This document shows positions 45,274 through 52,421 of a stretch of DNA of 64,000 nt, piece after piece. The notes beneath the pieces were generated by a model. That model ran no database searches, had not been told where the DNA came from, and worked only from the letters and a program-made list of their open reading frames with translations. The DNA is from Emticicia agri. Its GTDB lineage: Bacteria; Bacteroidota; Bacteroidia; Cytophagales; Spirosomataceae. Positions within the stretch are counted from its first letter, which is position 1. Each line of letters starts with the position of its first letter. The position numbers and the translations under genes were made by a program. The stretch spans positions 28,470 to 92,469 of the forward strand of contig CAMAQF010000003.1 in assembly GCA_945860265.1 (NCBI GenBank), in the 5' to 3' direction.

Positions 45274-47193
45274 ATGAAAAATTTTATATTCGCTTTCTTG
45301 ATTTTGTGCAGTTTCATTTCTTTCGCACAAAAAATGGAAAAAGAAATGCCAAAAGGTTATGAACAAGAAAAAATGGGCATAACCAAAGGCAAAATTGATA
45401 CGGTTCAATACGAATCCAAAACAGTGGGAAGCACTCGTAAAACATTGGTTTATACGCCGCCAAACTACGATAAAAAGAAAATATATCCTGTATTTTATCT
45501 CCTTCATGGTATCGGTGGTGACCATTTAGAGTGGTTTAAAGGAGCAAATCCTCAAAATATCTTGGATAATCTTTTTGCTGAAGGAAAAATTCAACCGATG
45601 ATTGTAGTGATGCCAAATGGTCGAGCTATGAAAGACGACCGTTCATCGGGCAATATTATGGCTCCAGACAAAGTTCAAGCTTTTGCAACTTTTGAAAAAG
45701 ACCTATTAAATGACCTTATTCCTTTTATCGAAAAAACATATCCTGCACTTACCGATAAGGATAATCGAGCAATTGCGGGTCTTTCGATGGGTGGTGGTCA
45801 ATCACTTAATTTTGGTTTAGGAAATTTAGACAAATTTTCGTGGGTTGGGGGATTTTCTTCCGCCCCAAATACCAAAGTGCCAAAGGAGTTAATGCCAAAT
45901 CCAGAAGAAGCTAAAAAGAAATTGAAGTTACTCTTCATTTCTTGTGGCGATGCCGATGGACTAATAACATTTAGCAAACGTACGCACGAATATATGTATG
46001 AAAATGATGTGCCACATATTTATTATTTGGAAGCAGGTGGACACGATTTCAAAGTTTGGAAGAACGGGCTGTATATGTTTTCGCAGTTTTTGTTTAAACC
46101 TACAAATCCAAGTAGTTTTACTAAATATTCGGTGCTCGGAATACCCGCTGCCAGCAATATCCGTAATGCAAAATACCCACAGATTTTACCCGATAATCGA
46201 GTGATTTTCAAAGTAAAAGCTCCAGAAGCTCAAAAAGTGCAAATAGATTTGGGCAAAAAATACGACATGGTAAAAGACACCGGTGGATTTTGGAACGTGA
46301 CAACCGATTCAATCAGTCGTGGGTTTCATTATTATTCACTTTTAATTGATGGCGTAACCGTTGCCGACCCAGCAAGCGAAACTTTTTATGGTATGAGCCG
46401 CATGGCAAGTGGCATAGAAATCCCATACAAAGAAGGTGGCTTTTATGCCTTGAAAGACGTGCCACATGGCGATATCCGAATCAAAAAGTATTTCTCAAAA
46501 GCCACTAACTCTTGGCGAGAAATGTATTTATATACCCCAGCAGGTTATGATAAATCAACTGAAAAATATCCAGTTTTGTACCTTTTGCACGGCGGTGGCG
46601 AAGACCAACGTGGTTGGGCGACACAAGGAAAAACGGATTTGATTTTAGATAATCTCATTGCTGAAAACAAAGCTAAGCCAATGATTATCGTGATGGTTGA
46701 TGGCAATTTCTACGGCGGTGGTGGAGTTGCAGGATTTGGTATTCAACAACTCAATCAATTTGAAAATGAACTAAAAAATGCCGTAATTCCATTTGTGGAA
46801 GCGAATTATAGAGTCATGACCGATGCCAAAAATCGAGCTTTGGCAGGTCTTTCGATGGGTGGCTTGCAAACTTTGCACACAGGCGTTCGCAATTCTGATT
46901 TATTCAATTATCTCGGGGTTTTTAGTTCGGGTTGGTGGGCAAATAATACCAAACTTTCAGACCCACAATATGAATTCATGAAAACAAACAAAGATAAAAT
47001 CAATGCCAACATCAAAGAGTTTTGGATTTCGCAAGGTGGCAAAGAAGACATTGCTCACGCAAATTGCCAAATTATGATGAAAAAAATGGATGAAATGGAA
47101 ATAAAATACCATTATAGTGAATATGCTGGCGGACATACTTGGCCAGTATGGCGACATGACATATATTTGTTCTCTCAGTTATTGTTTAAGTAA
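45274..47193 (+). CDS. Two-catalytic-domain esterase (esterase - E-set - esterase)
   Basis: The ATG at 45274 gives a 639-residue protein with a good signal peptide (MKNFIFAFLILCSFISFAQ); an upstream TTG in frame would spoil it. Domain one (about 45-280) has VFYLLHGIGGDHLEW, nucleophile AGLSMGGGQS and GGHDFKVW. An E-set domain follows (about 300-390; RVIFKVKAPEAQKVQIDLG). Domain two (about 400-639) has VLYLLHGGGEDQRGW, nucleophile AGLSMGGLQT and GGHTWPVWRHD. Both triads look complete. The second half resembles the 44075-45190 protein, so this is probably a fusion or internal duplication. It may cleave two ester types in arabinoxylan. Confidence 0.88.
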   Translation: MKNFIFAFLILCSFISFAQKMEKEMPKGYEQEKMGITKGKIDTVQYESKTVGSTRKTLVYTPPNYDKKKIYPVFYLLHGIGGDHLEWFKGANPQNILDNLFAEGKIQPMIVVMPNGRAMKDDRSSGNIMAPDKVQAFATFEKDLLNDLIPFIEKTYPALTDKDNRAIAGLSMGGGQSLNFGLGNLDKFSWVGGFSSAPNTKVPKELMPNPEEAKKKLKLLFISCGDADGLITFSKRTHEYMYENDVPHIYYLEAGGHDFKVWKNGLYMFSQFLFKPTNPSSFTKYSVLGIPAASNIRNAKYPQILPDNRVIFKVKAPEAQKVQIDLGKKYDMVKDTGGFWNVTTDSISRGFHYYSLLIDGVTVADPASETFYGMSRMASGIEIPYKEGGFYALKDVPHGDIRIKKYFSKATNSWREMYLYTPAGYDKSTEKYPVLYLLHGGGEDQRGWATQGKTDLILDNLIAENKAKPMIIVMVDGNFYGGGGVAGFGIQQLNQFENELKNAVIPFVEANYRVMTDAKNRALAGLSMGGLQTLHTGVRNSDLFNYLGVFSSGWWANNTKLSDPQYEFMKTNKDKINANIKEFWISQGGKEDIAHANCQIMMKKMDEMEIKYHYSEYAGGHTWPVWRHDIYLFSQLLFK

Positions 47194-47211
47194 AACCAAT
47201 TTAGAAATAAA

Positions 47212-48753
47212 GTGAAAAAAATAATCTTATCATTTATTGCAGGCTGTATTGTTCTCACTGCAACAGCCCAAACCAAAATCACACTGAATACGGATTTGGC
47301 AAAAACTACAATCAATAAACATATTTACGGACACTTTGCCGAGCATTTGGGTCGCTGTATTTATGGTGGAATGTATGTTGGTGAAAGCAATACCAAAATT
47401 CCGAATACTGCTGGTGTACGTAACGACGTAATTGCTGCCCTCAAAGACCTCAAAGTACCAAATCTACGTTGGCCAGGAGGATGTTTTGCTGATGCTTATC
47501 AGTGGAAAGACGGTATCGGGCCGAAAGAAAAACGCCCTAAAATGGTCAATGTTTGGTGGGGAGGCGTAACCGAAGATAACAGTTTCGGTACACATGATTT
47601 TCTTGACCTTTGTGAAAAAATCGGAGCAGAACCGTACTTGGCAGGAAATGTCGGTAGTGGCTCAGTGCAAGACTTGGCCGACTGGGTAAGTTACGTAAAC
47701 CAGCCAACGGGTAGCCCAATGTCTGACCAACGTATTCAAAACGGTCGTAAACAACCTTGGAACGTAAAAATCTGGGGTGTTGGTAATGAGGCATGGGGCT
47801 GTGGCGGAAACATGACTCCCGAATATTACGCAAATATTTACCGCCAATACGCTACTTTTATGAAAGATATTACGCCCGAGTCTAAACTTTATAAAGTAGC
47901 ATCAGGTGCCAGTAGTAACGATTTTGCGTGGACTGAAACTTTAATGAAAAACATTCCGCATAACATGATGTCGGCGTTGGCATTGCACCACTATTCAGTT
48001 TTGAGTTGGAAAGATACAAAAGGCCCATCGGTAGATTTTACTGAAGCACAATATTTCAAAACAATGGATGAAGCTTGGAAAATGGAAGAATTCATAACTA
48101 AGCATGGCACCATCATGGACAAATACGATCCACAGAAAAAAATTGATTTAATTGTGGACGAATGGGGAGGTTGGTACGAAACTGACGCTGAAGGCAAAGG
48201 AGCTTTATACCAACAAAATACCATGCGTGATGCAATGATTGCAGGTTTGACGCTCAATATTTTCAATAATCACGCTGACCGTGTTCGTGGGGCAAACTTA
48301 GCTCAAATCGTCAATGTTTTGCAAGCAGTTATTCTTACAAATGAAGAAAAAATGTTGCTAACGCCTACATTTCACGTAATGAAAATGTATAACGTACATC
48401 AAGATGCTATGCTTGTACCGATGAACATCGAATCGCCAATTTATGAGTTCAATGGCAAAAAACTGACCGCAGTAAATTCATCGGCTTCAAAAGACGCTTC
48501 GGGAGCATTAAATATCTCGTTGACTAATATTGATTTCCGCAAATCACACGAGGTTACAATTAATCTCAGAGGTGAAGATTTTTCAAAAGTTTCGGGACAA
48601 ATCTTAGCATCTACAAATATTAGCGACCACAATACTTTTGAGCAGCCAAATAAGGTTTCGGTTAAAGATTTTTCTGGAGCAAAACTGGAGAAAGGTGTAT
48701 TAAAACTCACAATTCCAGCCTATTCTGTTATTGTTTTGAAAGTAACTAAGTAG
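47212..48753 (+). CDS. GH51 alpha-L-arabinofuranosidase
   Basis: This 513-residue protein starts at a GTG (47212) giving a signal peptide (ends TATAQ). The GH51 barrel shows FAEHLGRCIYGGMYVGES, LRWPGGCFADAYQWKDGIGP, the acid/base glutamate in GVGNEAWGCGG (about 193) and the nucleophile glutamate in IVDEWGGWYE (about 318). The C-terminal beta-sandwich ends IPAYSVIVLKV. It removes arabinose side chains and feeds the araB/araD enzymes encoded next. It is 18 bp after the double esterase, in the same operon. Confidence 0.93.
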   Translation: MKKIILSFIAGCIVLTATAQTKITLNTDLAKTTINKHIYGHFAEHLGRCIYGGMYVGESNTKIPNTAGVRNDVIAALKDLKVPNLRWPGGCFADAYQWKDGIGPKEKRPKMVNVWWGGVTEDNSFGTHDFLDLCEKIGAEPYLAGNVGSGSVQDLADWVSYVNQPTGSPMSDQRIQNGRKQPWNVKIWGVGNEAWGCGGNMTPEYYANIYRQYATFMKDITPESKLYKVASGASSNDFAWTETLMKNIPHNMMSALALHHYSVLSWKDTKGPSVDFTEAQYFKTMDEAWKMEEFITKHGTIMDKYDPQKKIDLIVDEWGGWYETDAEGKGALYQQNTMRDAMIAGLTLNIFNNHADRVRGANLAQIVNVLQAVILTNEEKMLLTPTFHVMKMYNVHQDAMLVPMNIESPIYEFNGKKLTAVNSSASKDASGALNISLTNIDFRKSHEVTINLRGEDFSKVSGQILASTNISDHNTFEQPNKVSVKDFSGAKLEKGVLKLTIPAYSVIVLKVTK

Positions 48754-48898
48754 TTTAGCTTTGAAAAAATCAGAATTCGACAACCAAGAAGGCAATCCTT
48801 TATAAGCTTGATAAAGAAAATGGCAAAGCCAATTTAATACCTTTCACTATTTTATTTCTGATTCCATGAGATAGAATTTGAATATTTTTAATAAAGAA

Positions 48899-48951
48899 AT
48901 TGCCGCAATGGAATTGCCGCAATGGAATTGCCGCAATGGAATTGCCGCAAT
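48899..48951. repeat. Tandem 14-bp palindromic repeat array upstream of araB
   Basis: The unit ATTGCCGCAATGGA occurs three times exactly plus a final ATTGCCGCAAT. Each copy contains an 11-bp palindrome (ATTGC-C-GCAAT), giving four palindromes spaced 3 bp apart. The last overlaps the expected -33 position of the araB promoter, whose -7 box is at 48961. A multi-site operator is the favoured reading; a simple slippage repeat is the alternative. Confidence 0.75.
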
Positions 48952-48960
48952 TTTACTACA

Positions 48961-48968
48961 TATATTTG
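48961..48968 (+). promoter_or_regulatory. Bacteroidota -7 box TATATTTG of araB
   Basis: TATATTTG fits the TAnnTTTG consensus of Bacteroidota housekeeping promoters. An ATTG 17 bp upstream inside the repeat array could serve as a -33 element. A further palindrome GTGTTAT-A-ATAACAC (48987-49001) lies between this box and the ATG at 49012, a position suited to a second operator. Confidence 0.5.
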
Positions 48969-49011
48969 TTAAACAATATCATAATTGTGTTATAATAACA
49001 CATAAATAAAA

Positions 49012-50664
49012 ATGAAGATTACATACACAATAGGAGTTGATTATGGAACAGATTCGGTACGGGCATTGGTTGTGAATACCCAAACTGGTGAAAATGTTGG
49101 AACAGCCGTACATTATTATAAGCGTTGGAAACAAGGGCTGTACTGTAATCCGTCAATTTCGCAATTCAGACAACATCCACTTGATTATCTTGAAGGGCTT
49201 GAAAGTGCTGTAAAAGAAGCATTAGAAAATCTTTCAGCAGAAATCAAACAAAATATTGTTGGTATTTCGATTGATACAACGGGTTCTACGCCTGTAGCTG
49301 TCGATGAAAATGGAACTCCTTTGGCGATGCTGCCTGAATTTGCCGAAAATCCTAACGGAATGTTTATTCTTTGGAAAGACCACACCGCCAATGCCGAAGC
49401 TGAAGAAATCAATCGATTGGCACGTAGTTGGAGCGTTGATTTTACAAAATATGTAGGTGGAATTTATTCTTCTGAATGGTATTGGGCAAAGATTCTCCGA
49501 ACACTTAGAGTAGATAAAAGTATTCGTGAAAAAGCCTTTTCTTGGGTGGAGCATTGCGATTGGATTTCAGCCGTTTTGACTGGCGATACAAATCCACTCA
49601 CGATGAAACGTTCTCGCTGTGCAGCAGGTCATAAAGCCATGTGGCACGAAGAATTTGAAGGACTTCCCTCGGATGCTTTTTTCACAAAACTTGACCCACT
49701 TTTGGCTGGATTACGTGAGCGACTTTTCAGAAATACCTATACTTCTGATGAGTCAATGGGCAAAATATCGGCAGAATGGGCAACAAAATTAGGACTTTCG
49801 CAGAATGTAACCATAGGCGTTGGGGCTTTTGATTGCCACATGGGAGCAGTTGGTGCAGCAATCGAACCGTATGATTTTGTGCGTGTGATGGGTACTTCTA
49901 CATGCGATATGCTCATTGCTCCTAACCGTGGCGACGGACCGCTCGAAATTGGTCATTTGCTTATTAAAGGCATTTGCGGGCAAGTTGATGGCTCAATTAT
50001 TCCGAATATGCTCGGTATGGAAGCAGGACAATCGGCTTATGGTGATTATTATGCGTGGTTTCAAAGTGTTATCACCGAACCTGTGCGTGAACTTTTAGGT
50101 GAAAAAGCCGCCGAAGAACTTTCACAAAAACTGATTCCTTACTTATCAGAGAAGGCTTCCCTCCTACCCATTTTAGAAAATGACCCAGTTGCAACCGATT
50201 GGATTAACGGACGACGAACTCCCGATGCGAATCATGAGTTAAAAGCTGCATTTATGGGTCTAAATTTAGGCACAGATGCTATAAAAATATTTAAAATGAT
50301 TGTAGAAGCAACGGCTTTCGGCTCGAAGGCAATTGTTGATAGATTTATCAGTGAAGGTGTACCAATTAAGCAAGTAATTGCCATTGGTGGAGTTGCGAAG
50401 AAATCCCCATTTGTGATGCAAACACTTTCGGATGTGCTTAATATGCCAATAAAAGTGGCAAGTTCCGACCAAGCTTGTGCTTTGGGTGCAGCAATGAATG
50501 CCTCGGTAGCGGCGGGCGTTTTTAATAATCTTCAAGATGCACAAAAAGCGATGGGTTCGGGTTTTGATGCTCATTACGAACCACGTGCGGTTTTTACAGA
50601 AATTTATCAGGAATTATACAAGAAATATCAAAGTTTAGGAAAGTTTACTGAGGGGGAATTATGA
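49012..50664 (+). CDS. araB: Ribulokinase AraB
   Basis: This 550-residue FGGY-family kinase phosphorylates L-ribulose. It begins YTIGVDYGTDSVRALVV (nucleotide-binding phosphate-1 loop). GISIDTTGSTPVAVDENG, WYWAKILRTLR, CDWISAVLTGD, GAFDCHMGAVGA and RVMGTSTCDM are ribulokinase-type. The C-terminal FGGY-type motif is AIGGVAKKSPFVMQTLSDVLNMPI. Length is typical for AraB. It has its own promoter region with the repeat array upstream. Its last 6 bp overlap the convergent PIN gene. Confidence 0.93.
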   Translation: MKITYTIGVDYGTDSVRALVVNTQTGENVGTAVHYYKRWKQGLYCNPSISQFRQHPLDYLEGLESAVKEALENLSAEIKQNIVGISIDTTGSTPVAVDENGTPLAMLPEFAENPNGMFILWKDHTANAEAEEINRLARSWSVDFTKYVGGIYSSEWYWAKILRTLRVDKSIREKAFSWVEHCDWISAVLTGDTNPLTMKRSRCAAGHKAMWHEEFEGLPSDAFFTKLDPLLAGLRERLFRNTYTSDESMGKISAEWATKLGLSQNVTIGVGAFDCHMGAVGAAIEPYDFVRVMGTSTCDMLIAPNRGDGPLEIGHLLIKGICGQVDGSIIPNMLGMEAGQSAYGDYYAWFQSVITEPVRELLGEKAAEELSQKLIPYLSEKASLLPILENDPVATDWINGRRTPDANHELKAAFMGLNLGTDAIKIFKMIVEATAFGSKAIVDRFISEGVPIKQVIAIGGVAKKSPFVMQTLSDVLNMPIKVASSDQACALGAAMNASVAAGVFNNLQDAQKAMGSGFDAHYEPRAVFTEIYQELYKKYQSLGKFTEGEL

Positions 50665-51072
50665 TTTTGAAATGATTAATTCTAAGAATTCTTGTGCCTT
50701 AATTGTAGTAATTGGTGGAAAAGGAATTTGTGTTAAAATGTTGTAATGCTTATCATTTGTTACTAAATAATTGGCATTACAAGCAACAGCACAGTCACAA
50801 AATTTATCATCATCTGGGTCATTTATAATCAATTTCCAGTTGTAAAATGGCTCGATGCAATAAACATTAGATAAATTCAAAAGTTCTCGAAGTTTTAAAT
50901 CTGTGCGGTCAAATCCAAGCCTAATGCTTATCTGTTCCTCACATTCATTTAAAATCTCATTGCTTAAATACAAATCAAATTCTTTATTAAGTAGAGCCTG
51001 AAAAATAGGGTGATATTTTGAGGACTGAGGAAGCGAAACAAGCAAAACGTTGGTGTCCAAAACAATATTCAT
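50659..51072 (-). CDS. PIN-domain toxin of a type II toxin-antitoxin pair
   Basis: This 137-residue PIN-family ribonuclease has the first acidic residue in NIVLDTNVLL (Asp6), a conserved glutamate in LSNEILNECEEQ, and the second acidic cluster in NDPDDDKFCDCAVACNANYLVTND. This is the COG1569-type putative toxin layout. It is preceded by a small antitoxin-like gene with a 3-bp gap. The pair sits on the opposite strand between araB and araD, so it is probably an inserted module. Confidence 0.85.
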   Translation of the reverse strand: MNIVLDTNVLLVSLPQSSKYHPIFQALLNKEFDLYLSNEILNECEEQISIRLGFDRTDLKLRELLNLSNVYCIEPFYNWKLIINDPDDDKFCDCAVACNANYLVTNDKHYNILTQIPFPPITTIKAQEFLELIISKS

Positions 51073-51075
51073 ACG

Positions 51076-51288
51076 TTATTGATTTGGGTCATTTAATATA
51101 TCATCGATATCTTGATCAGTCCACTGTTTTTCTGTCCAAGCATTATCAGCAATAGAAGAAAGGCGTTTGGCAAAATATTTACCCAATAAATCTTTAATCT
51201 GAATGAGGTCTTCGTCGGCTACTTGGTGCGAAAAAAGCCTTAGTAATTCTTGCTGAAGATTCGAGAAATATGCTGGTTGATGTAACAT
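51076..51288 (-). CDS. Small antitoxin-like protein paired with PIN toxin
   Basis: This 70-residue protein is acidic towards the end. The IKDLLGKYFAKRLSSIADNAWTEKQWTDQDIDDILND pattern is often seen in antitoxins next to COG1569 PIN proteins (DLLxKYFxxKxxxxxDxxWxxxxxTxExxxxWxxx). No DNA-binding domain is obvious in the N-terminal half. The role is inferred from size, pattern and the adjacent PIN gene. Confidence 0.7.
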   Translation of the reverse strand: MLHQPAYFSNLQQELLRLFSHQVADEDLIQIKDLLGKYFAKRLSSIADNAWTEKQWTDQDIDDILNDPNQ

Positions 51289-51645
51289 AAAATTGATGTT
51301 TTAACAAAAATAACAAATAATATTCAGAAATAGCAATGCTTGATTTAAAACAATTTGAAGTTTGGTTTATAACGGGGTAGCCAACATTTGTACGGAAAAG
51401 AAACGCTTCTTTAGGTTGATGAACATTGAAAAATGAATTGAGACTTAATGAGGTTTATTTTAGATGATTGTCTATCTTCCCAATTAAAAAAATATTCATT
51501 GAAATGTTTTTCCAAATTAACTTAGGCTAGTCAAAGAAATGATTGGAAATTTTGAAATTAAGTTTAAAATCGAGGATTCAATATTTCTTGGAATATACAT
51601 TTTATGCAAAAACTAAATTGAATTGCAAAATCACATAAAAATATA
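51289..51645. other. 357-bp intergenic region
   Basis: This AT-rich stretch between the antitoxin and araD contains no supported gene, hairpin or repeat that I could see. It must hold the araD promoter, but no clear TAnnTTTG box was found close to the start. Confidence 0.4.
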
Positions 51646-51657
51646 ATGCGTTTAAGT

Positions 51658-52362
51658 ATGGATGAATATAAATCTTTGAAAGAAGAATGTTTCGAGGCAA
51701 ATATGATGCTTCCCAAACTAGGTTTGGTACTTTTTACATTCGGTAACGTAAGTGCGGTCGATAGAACAAAAGCGGTTTTTGCTATCAAACCAAGTGGTGT
51801 TCCGTATGAGTTGCTCAAAGCCGACGATATTGTGATAATGGATTATGATGCGAAAGTTGTAGAAGGAAAAATGCGACCATCGTCTGATACTAAAACTCAC
51901 GCTCAGTTATACAAAAATTGGGAAGACATTGGTGGAATCACGCATACACATAGCACTTATGCAGTTGCATGGGCTCAGGCTGGCATGGATATACCAATTT
52001 TTGGAACAACCCACGCCGACCATACACATCAAGACATCCCGTGTGCTCAGGTTTTGACTGATGAAATGATACAGGGTGATTACGAGTTTGAAACGGGTAA
52101 TCAGATATTTGATTGTTTTACCGAGAAAAAACTCTCCTACAAAGAAGTTGAAATGGTTTTACTCCAAAGTCACGGACCATTTACTTGGGGTAAAAATGCC
52201 GAAAAATCGGTTTATAATGCGGCAGTTTTGGAAGAAGTTGCTCGAATGGCAATGCTTACGCTTCAAATAAATCCAAACACGCCGAGAATAAAAGATACAT
52301 TACGCATGAAACATTTTGAGCGTAAACACGGCAAAAATGCCTATTATGGACAAGGTTGTTAA
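51658..52362 (+). CDS. araD: L-ribulose-5-phosphate 4-epimerase AraD
   Basis: A class II aldolase-fold epimerase of 234 residues from the ATG at 51658 (238 if the ATG at 51646 is used). GNVSAVDRTKAVFAIKPSGVPYE contains the phosphate-binding loop. Zinc ligands are in GITHTHSTYAVAWAQAG and in LLQSHGPFTWGKN. TTHADHTHQDIPC is also AraD-like. It converts L-ribulose 5-phosphate to D-xylulose 5-phosphate. araA, which often follows in Bacteroidota, is not present; the next gene is an unrelated polymerase. Confidence 0.92.
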   Translation: MDEYKSLKEECFEANMMLPKLGLVLFTFGNVSAVDRTKAVFAIKPSGVPYELLKADDIVIMDYDAKVVEGKMRPSSDTKTHAQLYKNWEDIGGITHTHSTYAVAWAQAGMDIPIFGTTHADHTHQDIPCAQVLTDEMIQGDYEFETGNQIFDCFTEKKLSYKEVEMVLLQSHGPFTWGKNAEKSVYNAAVLEEVARMAMLTLQINPNTPRIKDTLRMKHFERKHGKNAYYGQGC

Positions 52363-52421
52363 ACAAATTCACAAGGGCTTTTATAACTAATACTTGAGTG
52401 AATTCTTTTATAATTCATGAA

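Noticed and set aside
48899..48951. Tandem repeat considered as a CRISPR array
   Set aside because: The unit is only 14 bp and is directly repeated without variable spacers.
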